Made by a program: the position numbers and the translations under genes
Assembly (NCBI RefSeq): GCF_008386585.1
Contig: NZ_VUOB01000029.1
Location: forward strand, 64,713-128,712
Length of the DNA: 64,000 nucleotides
Reading direction: 5' to 3'
DNA from: Solihabitans fulvus
Lineage (GTDB): Bacteria > Actinomycetota > Actinomycetes > Mycobacteriales > Pseudonocardiaceae
The notes under the pieces: generated by a model
Told to the model about the DNA's origin: nothing
Database searches by the model: none
What the model saw: the letters and a program-made list of their open reading frames with translations, nothing else
Part shown: in pieces, positions 51,906 to 60,113 of the stretch
Layout of the letters: each line of letters starts with the position of its first letter
How positions within the stretch are numbered: position 1 is the stretch's first letter

Positions 51906-52127
51906 CTAGTGGGACTGGTGGTGCGAGTGCCGGTGGTGCGAGCGGTGGTGCGGCTGCACGACCGTGTCCTCAGGCCAGTCGATGCCCGCGACGCCGGGCT
52001 TGTGGTGTGCCGAGCTCGGGGTGCCCGTCGACGGCGTGGCGGCGGATGCGGTGGCCGCTCCTACCACACCAATGCCAAGAGAAAGCGCGAACACTGCGAG
52101 AGTTCTGGAGATAGAGTTCACGGTCAT
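51906..52127 (-). CDS. Small secreted His-rich peptide
   Basis: A 73-residue protein from ATG 52127 with ACGGAGC 7 bases upstream. The N-terminus is a clear signal peptide (TVNSISRTLAVFALSLGIGV to ATASA), leaving about 43 mature residues. The end is strikingly His-rich (PHHRSHHRHSHHQSH), suggesting metal binding or a pH-responsive peptide. It is divergent from an HTH-TPR regulator gene with only 29 bases between the starts, so the regulator probably controls it. No family is recognised. Confidence 0.8.
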   Translation of the reverse strand: MTVNSISRTLAVFALSLGIGVVGAATASAATPSTGTPSSAHHKPGVAGIDWPEDTVVQPHHRSHHRHSHHQSH

Positions 52128-52156
52128 AGTCAAGCTCCGTTCGATGGGTAGTAACT

Positions 52157-53434
52157 GTGCATGAGGGCAATGACACGAGCGGGCGTCCTCAGTCATCTCC
52201 GCTGACTGGTAGGGCAGGCGACGGCTTCGGCGCCCGCCTGCGGGCTGTTCGGCAGCGCCGTGGGCTGGCGCAGAAGGACCTGGCCGGTCCCGGCGTGTCG
52301 ATGAGCTACGTGTCGCGGCTGGAGTCCGGCGACCGGGTGCCCTCTCCTGCGGTGGTCGCGCGGCTGTCCGAGGTGCTTGACGTCGACCCGATCGAGCTGG
52401 TCGGCTCGGCCGGCCACGGCTTCGCCCAGGACGAGGCGCTGACCTGGTGCGAGGCCACGCTGGCCTTCCGCGACGGCGATCTCGGCCGGGCCAGGGACCT
52501 GCTCGGCGAACTGGACGACCAGGCGGAGAGCGACCTGTTCGCCTGGTCGATCCGCTGGACTAGGGCGGTGTTGCAGACCAGGCAGCCCGATGTCGACGCG
52601 CTGTTGAGCACGGTGGAACGGCTGCGGTCGTCCTGGTCGCCAGGCCCCACGGTGGACGCGCTGGTCGAGGTGCTGCGGGGTCAGGCGCTGTGGCGACTCG
52701 GCAGGCCCGCCGACGCGATCAAGGCGCTGCGCGCCGCAGTGGAGCTTGCCGACGGCGACGACAGCGCGGGTGGCCAGCACGTCAGGACCCGCGCCCTGGT
52801 CAGCCTGACCGGCCAGCTCGCGCGGACCGGCAGGCTGTCCGAGGCGGAGCAGTCGGTCGACCAGCTCACCCGCGAGCTGACCGATCTCAAACCCGGCAGG
52901 CTGGCGATCTCCGCGTGGTGGGTCCGCGCGCAGGTCAAGGAACGGCTGGGGGACCGCCCCGACGCCGAGCGCTCGATCCAGCACGCGCTCGACCTGCTCG
53001 AGAGCTTCGACGGCGACCCGGTCTACCGCAACCAGGTGCGGCTCGCGTCGGTTGCGCTCGCGCTCCGCTCCACCGAACCCGACCTCGCCGCGGCCGCGGG
53101 CATTCTCGACCTGGTCGAGGCCGAGCTGGTGGCGCGACCGGCGAAGCTGAGCGCGCAGGCCGAGTCGATGCGCGCGGAACTCGCGCTGTGCGAGGACGAT
53201 CCGGAGCGCGGCTGGACGCTGGCGGAACACGCGATCGGCACCGGCGCGCTCGACGACGAGGACCTGCTGCGCTGTCGGCTGCTGCTGGTGCGCGCGGCCG
53301 ACCAGCTCGGCCACGGGGAGCGGTTCGAGGTGGCGCGGACCGCCCTGGCCGCCCTGCTCGACCAACTCAGCCCGGACGCGGTCGACCCGCTGCTCTGGCG
53401 GGACATAGCGCGATTCGCACTGCGTCGCCATTAG
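52157..53434 (+). CDS. HTH-TPR (XRE-family) regulator (second)
   Basis: A 425-residue regulator from GTG 52157. An XRE helix-turn-helix (about 25-80, RGLAQKDLAGPGVSMSYVSR) is followed by a long TPR-like array (about 90-420, for example RGQALWRLGRPADAIKALRA, VSLTGQLARTGRLSEAEQSV, VRAQVKERLGDRPDAERSIQ). It has the same architecture as the regulator at 23337 but little sequence identity by eye. It is divergent from the His-rich secreted peptide gene. A 12-codon ORF and hairpins follow it. Peptide-responsive control is a possibility, not shown. Confidence 0.88.
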   Translation: MHEGNDTSGRPQSSPLTGRAGDGFGARLRAVRQRRGLAQKDLAGPGVSMSYVSRLESGDRVPSPAVVARLSEVLDVDPIELVGSAGHGFAQDEALTWCEATLAFRDGDLGRARDLLGELDDQAESDLFAWSIRWTRAVLQTRQPDVDALLSTVERLRSSWSPGPTVDALVEVLRGQALWRLGRPADAIKALRAAVELADGDDSAGGQHVRTRALVSLTGQLARTGRLSEAEQSVDQLTRELTDLKPGRLAISAWWVRAQVKERLGDRPDAERSIQHALDLLESFDGDPVYRNQVRLASVALALRSTEPDLAAAAGILDLVEAELVARPAKLSAQAESMRAELALCEDDPERGWTLAEHAIGTGALDDEDLLRCRLLLVRAADQLGHGERFEVARTALAALLDQLSPDAVDPLLWRDIARFALRRH

Positions 53435-53529
53435 CGGCCCCCACGGTCCGTCGAGTTGTCAGCGTTGTCATTTCTGCCGTCTCACCGCGTCAGTGACGTG
53501 TGAGTGACTTGTCAGGCGTGTTGGCGAGC

Positions 53530-53568
53530 ATGACACAGCGGATTGAGTGGTTCATTACCTACTTCTGA
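53530..53568 (+). CDS. Candidate 12-residue ORF (weak)
   Basis: ATG 53530 to TGA 53568 encodes MTQRIEWFITYF, 95 bases downstream of the second HTH-TPR gene on the same strand and 2 bases before a hairpin. The ribosome site is poor, so the evidence is mainly positional, echoing the arrangement at 23090-24599. An ORF of this length is expected by chance. Confidence 0.15.
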   Translation: MTQRIEWFITYF

Positions 53569-53570
53569 CT

Positions 53571-53608
53571 CACCCGCTTGGGTGAAAACCCACCATTGCC
53601 GCGTGGGT
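53571..53608. terminator. Two overlapping hairpins between convergent genes
   Basis: CACCC-GCTT-GGGTG (53571-53584) is followed by AAA, and ACCCAC (53588-53593) pairs with GTGGGT (53603-53608). They lie in the 275-base gap between the second HTH-TPR gene and the convergent LuxR-type gene and may stop both transcripts. The rest of the gap contains repeated GTGAC/GTCA motifs of no clear function. Confidence 0.4.
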
Positions 53609-53709
53609 GCTGTCGGCATGCCCGAGAAACGTGAGAATTGCTCAGGTTGACTGGCGTCGACGAACCACCGGTACTGCCCTTTTGGTCATTCCACCTGCAT
53701 TGGCCCAGC

Positions 53710-55074
53710 TCAGTCGGCGGGCTGACCGTCGTCCTGCGCCTCGCCGAGGTTGATCCACCACAGCACGGCACCGGTTCGGCCGCGGACTTCCAGCGTGCGG
53801 TAGATGCGCTGGAGGTGGTTCTGCACGGTCTTGGGGGACAGGCCGAGGTCCTCGGCGATCGCGCCGGTGCCGACCCCGTCCACCACCAGCTGGAGAATCT
53901 CGATGCCCCGGCGGGTGAGGCCCGCCCGCAGCGCGTGCGCGATGCGCGTGTTGATCTGCTCGGCCGTCGCGGTCTCGCGCAGCGCGCCCGGCTCGGTCCT
54001 GCGCGGCCCCACCCGGGTGACGGCATCCTCGCGGCGCGGCTCGAAGCGGCGGCTGGCCAGCTGCTCCAGCAACCGGGCGGACGCGTCGTGGTCCCGCATC
54101 CGCAGCAGGTCCCTGCCCTCCTGGAGCTGCCACAGCCGGTAGTGCTCGAGCTGGAGCCGGGAGTGCAGCAGCGCGTCCGCCAGCTCGCCGGCCGTCTCGT
54201 GCGCGTGGCTCAGCGCGCCGTGCGCCTGCGCGGCCAGCTCCCTGGCCAGGCAGCCCCTCGCGAGTTCCGCGGCCTCGGTGAGCTGGCCGATCTGCTCGGC
54301 GACGCGGCCGCGCACGCCGCTGAGCCGTGCCTGCGCCATCCGCAGCTCGGCCAGCACCGAGGGGCGGTCGACGCCCGTCAGCAGCCGTTCGGCGCGGTGG
54401 TAGGTGCGCTGCGCGCGGTCGGGTTCGCCGAGGTCGAGCCGGATGTGGGTGAGCAGGATGTTGACCCTGGCCAGCCGGACCGGCGCGTCCACCTGCTTCC
54501 ACCGGTCCCGCGCGTTGTTGCTCAGCCGCTCGGCCCGCCGCAGCTTGAGCGTGCACGGCTCCCCGCCGGGGCTGCACCTGGCCGAGGCGACCCGCTGCAT
54601 GCAGTGCTCGTGGTACTGCGTCCGCATCACCTGGGCCTGCTGGAACAGGATGGCGCCGATCAGCTCGGGCTCGCCGGTCAGCTCGGCCAGCCCGAGCGCC
54701 CTTGACATCGAGTTGAACGAGCGTTCGCTCGAGTCCAGCCGCAGCTCGACCAGCGCGCGGGAGTAGCTGCACCGCGCCTCGAGGCTGACGTGCCGGTTGG
54801 CCGTCGCGATCTGCTGCACCTTGTCGATGGTGTCCAGCGCCGCGGGCCACAGGCCGCGCTTGCCGACCGCGACGGCCTGGGCGAGCACGCCCTCCGCGAC
54901 ACCCTCGGTGTCGTCCAGCCAGCTGAAGGTGGCCACGGCCTTCTCGGCCAGTTCCAGCGCCTCGCCCGGCCGCCCCTCCTCCAGCGCGGCCTGGGCCCCG
55001 TGCAGGTTCTGTCTGGCCGTGCTGCGAGCGTCGACGTACTGGGCAGGGTCGACGGAGCTGCGAACAGCGGTCAC
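53710..55074 (-). CDS. LuxR-type regulator with TPR-like N-terminus
   Basis: About 454 residues. The first 370 are helical repeats resembling TPRs (GAQAALEEGRPGEALELAEK, RALVELRLDSSERSFNSMSR). The C-terminal 60 form a LuxR/GerE helix-turn-helix: LTRRGIEILQLVVDGVGTGA, then IAEDLGLSPKTVQNHLQRIY. The NB-ARC ATPase of full LAL regulators is absent. I favour GTG 55074, which has GGGGGA 9 bases upstream; longer starts to 55152 exist. It lies upstream of nothing obvious on its strand and downstream of the acyl-CoA ligase gene. Confidence 0.88.
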   Translation of the reverse strand: MTAVRSSVDPAQYVDARSTARQNLHGAQAALEEGRPGEALELAEKAVATFSWLDDTEGVAEGVLAQAVAVGKRGLWPAALDTIDKVQQIATANRHVSLEARCSYSRALVELRLDSSERSFNSMSRALGLAELTGEPELIGAILFQQAQVMRTQYHEHCMQRVASARCSPGGEPCTLKLRRAERLSNNARDRWKQVDAPVRLARVNILLTHIRLDLGEPDRAQRTYHRAERLLTGVDRPSVLAELRMAQARLSGVRGRVAEQIGQLTEAAELARGCLARELAAQAHGALSHAHETAGELADALLHSRLQLEHYRLWQLQEGRDLLRMRDHDASARLLEQLASRRFEPRREDAVTRVGPRRTEPGALRETATAEQINTRIAHALRAGLTRRGIEILQLVVDGVGTGAIAEDLGLSPKTVQNHLQRIYRTLEVRGRTGAVLWWINLGEAQDDGQPAD

Positions 55075-55178
55075 CGCGCGAAGTCCCCCTGTGTTCCTGT
55101 CGACGGTCCACCTCCTGGCACCGCGCGCACCATGGATATGAGGATCCCTCAACTAGAGGATAGCCCGGTACGCCCGAG

Positions 55179-56825
55179 TCACCTCCCAAGTTGACGCTTG
55201 AGCACCTTCCCGGTTGCGTTGCGCGGCAGCGCGTCGAGGAACACCACATCTCGCGGCACCGAGAACCTGGCCAGGTGCGCGCGCACGTGCTCGCGCACCG
55301 CCTCGGCGTCGAGGGCGCCGGGAGCGGTCGGCACCACGTAGGCGGCCAGCCGCTGGCCGAACTCCTCGTCCGCCACCCCGACCACGGCGACCTCCCGCAC
55401 CTCCGGCACCGCCGCGAGCAGGTCCTCCACCTCGCGCGGGTACACGTTCTCGCCGCCCGAGACGATCATCTCGTCGTCCCGGCCCGCCACGAACAACAGC
55501 CCGGAATCGTCGTGGTAACCCAGGTCGCCCGTTGACATGAGCCCACCGCGCACCTCCTTGCCGGTGCCGTTGGTGTAGCCCTCGAACAGGAACTCGTTGG
55601 CCACGAAGATGCGGCCCGTCTCGCCGACCGGCACCGGGCTGCCGTGCTCGTCCAGGATGGCCAGCCGGGTGCCGCGCGGCGGATACCCTGCCGTGCTCGG
55701 GCTGACGCCAAGGTCGGCGGGGCCCGCAATGCTCACCCAGGACACCTCGGTCGTGCCGTAGAGGTTGTAGAGCACCGGTCCGAACTCGCGAAGGCACCGA
55801 GTCGCCGCCGGGGCGGGCAGGGCCGAGCCGCTGGAGGCGATCACCCGCAGCGCGGACAGGTCGTAGCGCGCGCGCTCCGCCTCTGGCAGCTCCAGGATCC
55901 GTTGCAGCATCACGGGAACGACGAACAGCGAGGTGCAGCGGTGCCGCTGCGCAGCGGCCAGCGTCTCGGCTGGCTCGAACTTCCGTTGCAGCACCAGCGT
56001 TGCCCCGAGCACCAGGCCGAGCTGGAACGCGGCGAGCCCCCAGGTGTGGAACAGCGGCGAGGGCACGAGCGCGATCTCCCCCTCGCGCAACGGGATCCGG
56101 GACAGCAGCGCGGCCGCCGGGCTGAGGCCGGTCGGCTCCGGCCGGCGCGCCCCCTTCGGCGCGCCCGTGGTGCCGGAGGTCAGCACGATCAGCCTGCCGC
56201 GCGGCGGTCGGCGCGGCAGCGGGGTCGCCGGGGAGTCCTCGATCAGCCCGCGCAGCGTCGTGCCCCGGGCTTCGTCGTCCACCCAGGCGGTCACCGTGCG
56301 GACCTCGGCGGGCGCCTGCGCGAGCTGCGGGCCGAACTCGGTGTCCGCCACGACGACGGCGACGTCCTGCTCGCGCAGCACCACGCCGAGCTGTGTGGCG
56401 CTCAGGCCGGTGTTGAGCAGCACGGTGTGCGCGCCGAGCTTGACGCAGGCGGTGAGCGTCTCGATCACGCCCCGGTGGTTGCGGCACAGCACCGCGACCT
56501 TGCTGCCCGGCCGGACGCCGAGCCCGGCCAACCCGTTGGCCAGCCGGGTGGTGCGCTCGTCGACCTGCGCGAAGGTCAGCTCGCCGAGCTCGTCGATGAT
56601 GGCCGCGCGGTCGGGGTGCCGGGCCGCGCCCATCGCGTAACCCCACGGCACCGTGAGGTCCCAGCGCAGGTAGCCGTCCAGCACGCCGAGCAGCCGGTCC
56701 GGCCGCATCGGGCGGACCACGCCTGCCCTGGCCAGGATCAGCACGTCCCGCGCCGGTTGCAGGAGCCGATCGAGCAGGGACCGCACGCCCGTCACCTTGG
56801 AGGTCCGCAGGAGCACCGACTCCAC
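55179..56825 (-). CDS. Fatty acyl-CoA/AMP ligase (FadD-like)
   Basis: A 548-residue adenylate-forming enzyme: P-loop-like LTSGTTGAPKGARRPE, NLYGTTEVSWVS (A5), STGDLGYHDDSGLLFVAGR (A7-A8), MIVSGGENVYPREVEDLLAA, and the C-terminal catalytic Lys in LPRNATGKVLKRQL. It activates a carboxylic acid, probably a fatty acid, to an acyl-CoA through an acyl-AMP. The probable start is GTG 56825. It is 67 bases downstream of a fused reductase gene on the same strand, with a strong hairpin between. The pair fits acyl activation followed by reduction. Confidence 0.92.
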   Translation of the reverse strand: MESVLLRTSKVTGVRSLLDRLLQPARDVLILARAGVVRPMRPDRLLGVLDGYLRWDLTVPWGYAMGAARHPDRAAIIDELGELTFAQVDERTTRLANGLAGLGVRPGSKVAVLCRNHRGVIETLTACVKLGAHTVLLNTGLSATQLGVVLREQDVAVVVADTEFGPQLAQAPAEVRTVTAWVDDEARGTTLRGLIEDSPATPLPRRPPRGRLIVLTSGTTGAPKGARRPEPTGLSPAAALLSRIPLREGEIALVPSPLFHTWGLAAFQLGLVLGATLVLQRKFEPAETLAAAQRHRCTSLFVVPVMLQRILELPEAERARYDLSALRVIASSGSALPAPAATRCLREFGPVLYNLYGTTEVSWVSIAGPADLGVSPSTAGYPPRGTRLAILDEHGSPVPVGETGRIFVANEFLFEGYTNGTGKEVRGGLMSTGDLGYHDDSGLLFVAGRDDEMIVSGGENVYPREVEDLLAAVPEVREVAVVGVADEEFGQRLAAYVVPTAPGALDAEAVREHVRAHLARFSVPRDVVFLDALPRNATGKVLKRQLGR

Positions 56826-56843
56826 CTCGCATTCCGTTGGGTG

Positions 56844-56889
56844 GTCGTCCTGGCCGCCGGGGGCAGGGGGCGCCGGCGGCCAGGACGAC
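56844..56889 (-). terminator. 17-bp hairpin between reductase and ligase genes
   Basis: GTCGTCCTGGCCGCCGG (56844-56860) and CCGGCGGCCAGGACGAC (56873-56889) form a perfect 17-base stem with a G-rich 12-base loop, starting 3 bases after the reductase stop. It may act as a terminator, an attenuator or an mRNA-stabilising structure within the operon. Confidence 0.6.
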
Positions 56890-56892
56890 TGG

Positions 56893-59046
56893 TCATCGCA
56901 CTGCGTTGCGCAGCAGACGGGTCAGGCCGGCGGCCACCGATGCCAGCGGCGGCACGGCGGCCTGTCGCCCGCGCGCCTCGGGCGCGGACTCGGGCAGCGC
57001 GCGGTAGGCGAGGTGCGCGACGGCCCGCCCGGTCCTCGGCGCGACCCGGCGGGCCAGGTCGGCGAGCACCCCCGACCGCAGGTTGACCTCCTCGGGGCGC
57101 TCCACCAGGGCGCGCACCACGAGGTCGGCCGCGCGTTCCGGGGTGGCCGCGGGGAACGCGTCGTACACCTTCGTCGCCCCGCTCATCGGCGTGCGCACCA
57201 GCGGCATCCGCACCGAGGTGAAGGTGACGCCGTCGCCGACGGTCTCGCCGGCCGCGACGCGGCTGAACGCGTCCAGCGCCGCCTTCGAGCCGAGGTACGC
57301 GGAGAACCTCGGCGTGTTGGTCTGCACGCCCATGGTCGACACGTTCACGATGTGGCCGAACCGGCGCTCGGCCATGTGCGGCAGCAGCCCGAGGATCAGC
57401 CGCAGCGGCGCGAAATAGTTGAGCGCCATGGTCCGCTCGTAGTCGTGCAGCCGGTCGACCGACAGCAGCACCGAGCGCCGGATCGACCTGCCGGCGTTGT
57501 TCACCACCATGTCGACACCGGCGTGCTCGGCGAGGACCTGCTTGAGCAGCGCGTCGACGGCCTCGCCGTCGGTCAGGTCGCACGGGTAGCTGACCGCGGC
57601 GCCGCCTGCGGCGACGATCTCCGCGACGACCTTGTCCAGCTCCTCGGCCCGCCGCGCCACCAGCAGCGGCACCGCGCCGTGCCTGGCGACGGCGAGCGCG
57701 GTGGCCCGGCCGATCCCCGAGGACGCGCCGGTGATCAGCACCCGGCGGCCGGCCAGGTCGTGTCCCGTGGGTCTTTTCCGTCGCGAGCGGGGATCCAGGT
57801 GTCGTCTCGCAAGGCGCGCACGCGTCCCCATCCCGGTGTTGGATGGGGGCGTGGGCGCAACGCGGCGAGGCGGCGCCTGGGCCCCGCGCAGCAGGAAAGA
57901 GATCCGCGGGACATGGCCTAGTTCGCCGCGCGCACTGCGGCGGCGGCCGGCCCGGTCCTGGTCGAGGTGGTCGGCCCAGTACCGCCACAGCGCGCCGGCG
58001 TACTCGCGCAGCGGCGGCGGCTCGATGCCGGTGCCGGCCAGCGCCGCGCGGGTGGCCGCGTTGTCGAAGGTCGTCGGCAGTGTCAGGTGCGGCAACACCT
58101 CGGGCGGCACGCCGAGTTCGGTCAGCACGGCCGCGCGCACCGGGTCGTCGGCCGAGGTCCTGGCCAGCGCGGCGACGGCGGCCCGCGCCGGGGCGGACAG
58201 CCAGCCGGGCGCGGTGAGCGCGACCCTCGGCGCGCCGGCCGCCTCCGCCAGCGCGTTGTACACCTCGGTGATCGACTGCGGCTCGGCGTTGGTGAGGTGG
58301 AACGTGCTGCCGGAGGGGGCCTCGGCGTGCATGAGGTGGTCGATGGCGGCGGCGACGTGGTCGACCGGGACGAGGTTGGTCGCGCCGAGGTCGGGGGCCA
58401 CCAGCGGCAGCCAGGCCGGGGCGACGGGCAGGCCGGCGAGCAGCGCGATGGCCGGGAAAAAGTAGTACGGGCCGTCGATCTTGTCCATCTCGCCGGTGCG
58501 CGAGTCGCCGACCACGGCGCTTGGCCGGTACACCCGCCACGGCACGACGTCCTGCTCCCGCACCAGCTTCTCGGCGGCGAACTTGGTCTGGTGGTACGGC
58601 GTTGGCAGCCGCTGCCCGAGGTCGAAGTCGGTCTCGGCGAACCGGCCCCGGTGCGCCCCTGCGACGGCGATCGAGGACACGTGGTGCAGCCAGCGCGCGC
58701 CGACCGCGCCGGCGAAGTCGATCACGTTGCGGGTGCCGTCGACGTTCGCGGCGCGGTGGCTGTCCAGGTCGCGGGTCAGGTCGTAGACGGCGCCGAGGTG
58801 CAGCACGTGGTCCACGGCGCCGGCCAGCTCGCCGAGGTCCACGCCGAGGGCAGGCGCGGTCAGGTCGCCGACGACGGGGACGACCTTGCGCTGCTCGGGC
58901 CAGCGCGCGGTGATGGCCGCGAGGCGCTCCCTCGACTGGCTCCTGACCAGCACGTACACCCGTTCGCAGTCCGGTCGGGCGAGCAGGCGCGCGACCAGGT
59001 GACGGCCGATGAAGCCGGTGGCTCCGGTGACGAAACAGGTGCTCAC
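56893..59046 (-). CDS. Fused NAD(P)-dependent reductase (AcrA1-like, two SDR domains)
   Basis: About 717 residues. The N-terminal extended SDR domain (about 1-360) begins STCFVTGATGFIGRHLVARL and has YHQTKFAAE as YxxxK; it resembles fatty acyl-CoA reductases. A low-complexity, Arg/Pro-rich linker (about 385-430) joins a classical SDR domain (about 435-660) with ITGASSGIGRATA, NNAGRS and YLGSKAALDAF. The same architecture is seen in mycobacterial AcrA1, which reduces acyl-CoA to aldehyde or alcohol in wax metabolism. GTG 59046 has GGAGG upstream. It heads the operon with the acyl-CoA ligase. The linker is longer than I recall for AcrA1 (about 650 residues). Confidence 0.9.
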   Translation of the reverse strand: MSTCFVTGATGFIGRHLVARLLARPDCERVYVLVRSQSRERLAAITARWPEQRKVVPVVGDLTAPALGVDLGELAGAVDHVLHLGAVYDLTRDLDSHRAANVDGTRNVIDFAGAVGARWLHHVSSIAVAGAHRGRFAETDFDLGQRLPTPYHQTKFAAEKLVREQDVVPWRVYRPSAVVGDSRTGEMDKIDGPYYFFPAIALLAGLPVAPAWLPLVAPDLGATNLVPVDHVAAAIDHLMHAEAPSGSTFHLTNAEPQSITEVYNALAEAAGAPRVALTAPGWLSAPARAAVAALARTSADDPVRAAVLTELGVPPEVLPHLTLPTTFDNAATRAALAGTGIEPPPLREYAGALWRYWADHLDQDRAGRRRSARGELGHVPRISFLLRGAQAPPRRVAPTPPSNTGMGTRARLARRHLDPRSRRKRPTGHDLAGRRVLITGASSGIGRATALAVARHGAVPLLVARRAEELDKVVAEIVAAGGAAVSYPCDLTDGEAVDALLKQVLAEHAGVDMVVNNAGRSIRRSVLLSVDRLHDYERTMALNYFAPLRLILGLLPHMAERRFGHIVNVSTMGVQTNTPRFSAYLGSKAALDAFSRVAAGETVGDGVTFTSVRMPLVRTPMSGATKVYDAFPAATPERAADLVVRALVERPEEVNLRSGVLADLARRVAPRTGRAVAHLAYRALPESAPEARGRQAAVPPLASVAAGLTRLLRNAVR

Positions 59047-59066
59047 GGCCACCTCCTCTGTCCTGA

Positions 59067-59091
59067 TACTCGCATTACCTACCGGCGAGTA
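59067..59091. promoter_or_regulatory. Candidate operator upstream of the reductase-ligase operon
   Basis: TACTCGC (59067-59073) and GCGAGTA (59085-59091) form an inverted repeat with an 11-base gap, overlapping a second imperfect palindrome TACCGGCGAGTA (59080-59091). It lies 20-45 bases upstream of the reductase start and resembles TetR-family lipid-regulator operators in general form; the regulator is unknown. Confidence 0.4.
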
Positions 59092-59124
59092 GGAAGGGGT
59101 GGCGTCGATTTGCCCCGAACAACG

Positions 59125-59159
59125 CGGCAGCCCCGGCGCGCGACGCGCCGGGGCTGCCG
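59125..59159 (-). terminator. Terminator hairpin after the GNAT gene
   Basis: A 16-base perfect stem (left arm CGGCAGCCCCGGCGCG, right arm CGCGCCGGGGCTGCCG) with a 3-base CGA loop lies 34 bases beyond the GNAT stop and before the reductase operon. It is very stable but has no U-run. Confidence 0.7.
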
Positions 59160-59192
59160 GGTGGGAGATGGTCAGGGGCCGCTGCTCGACGA

Positions 59193-59720
59193 CTAGCCGA
59201 GGCGCTGCTCAAGGACCTGGCCGGGCCAGTCGCCGACCAGGAACGTGTCGGTGGGGGTGAAGCCCGCGGAGACGTAGAACTGGACGAGCGCGCCGTCGTC
59301 GCCCGCGTAGCAGTCCACCCGCACCCGCTCGACGCCGAGCCGCTCGGCCTCGGCCCGCGCGTGCGCCAGCAGCTGCCGGCCAGCACCCCGCGCCGCCGGT
59401 TCGCGCCCGCCGACGAGGGCGGCGACGTACAGCTCGGGGACGTCCGTCGGCGGCACGTAGTCCGGCGCCTCGCCGAGGGTGACCGAGCCTGTGGTCAGTC
59501 CGTCGTTCTCGGCCAGCCACATTCCGCCGCCCGCCGCCCACGTCCGCACCTGCTCGACGCGCTTCGGGCTGCCGGAGAAGGAGTCCGTGCCCCACTGGCC
59601 GGTCCGGTCCTGGCCGACCAGCCAGCGGACGGCCTCGTCGAACAGCGCGACGACCGTGTCGACGTCCGCGATCGAGCCGGGGCGGATGGTGTGCGTGATC
59701 GGTGTCGTGCCCGCCGTCAC
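59193..59720 (-). CDS. GNAT-family N-acetyltransferase
   Basis: About 175 residues of GNAT fold: ITHTIRPGSIADVDTVVALF at the start, then ELYVAALVGGREPAARGAGR with QLLAHARAEAE (motif A, acetyl-CoA pyrophosphate loop RGAGRQ), and the terminal RVDCYAGDDGALVQFYVSAG with FTPTDTFLVGDW. GTG 59720 overlaps the stop of the upstream small gene (GTGA). The substrate is unknown; the W-rich region near residue 40-60 (GQWGTDSFSGSPKRVEQVRT) recurs in actinobacterial GNATs. Confidence 0.9.
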   Translation of the reverse strand: MTAGTTPITHTIRPGSIADVDTVVALFDEAVRWLVGQDRTGQWGTDSFSGSPKRVEQVRTWAAGGGMWLAENDGLTTGSVTLGEAPDYVPPTDVPELYVAALVGGREPAARGAGRQLLAHARAEAERLGVERVRVDCYAGDDGALVQFYVSAGFTPTDTFLVGDWPGQVLEQRLG

Positions 59721-59920
59721 TGGCCCACGGCTCCGGATGCGTCCACGACCGCGTCGCGCAGCGCGGCGCGCAGCCTGCCGACCTCCAACGGGGTGAGCAC
59801 GGCGGCCTCGCCCGGTGGCACCGTGACGACGATGTGGCCCTGGCTCACGAACACGGTCATGTCGCGTCTGCGGGACGCGATGTCGCGGCAACTGATCTGC
59901 CACTCCTGCTGGACTGCCAC
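59717..59920 (-). CDS. Conserved-looking 67-residue protein
   Basis: GTG 59920 (MAVQQEWQISCRDIASRRRD) has GGAGG 9 bases upstream and opens a 67-codon frame; the longer ORF to 60079 has no ribosome site. The protein is a mix of short beta strands (MTVFVSQGHIVVTVPPGEAA) and a C-terminal helix (LTPLEVGRLRAALRDAVVDA). It is translationally coupled to the GNAT gene (GTGA). I have seen similar small proteins in actinomycetes but cannot name a family or a role. Confidence 0.7.
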   Translation of the reverse strand: MAVQQEWQISCRDIASRRRDMTVFVSQGHIVVTVPPGEAAVLTPLEVGRLRAALRDAVVDASGAVGQ

Positions 59921-60113
59921 TGCCCCCAACCTCCAACTACGTCGGCACGGCCGCTCGACCAACTCGCGGGCGCTTGCTCGGGTGAGACGAACGCCGGCCG
60001 GTGCCGTGACGACGTTCCCGACGGTGGTTTGTCGAGGAACCCGCCGGGCGACCTTGCCGAGCTGCCGATAGCGTCGCATGAGACGTGTGTGCCGTCACCT
60101 AGGAGGGTGAAAT

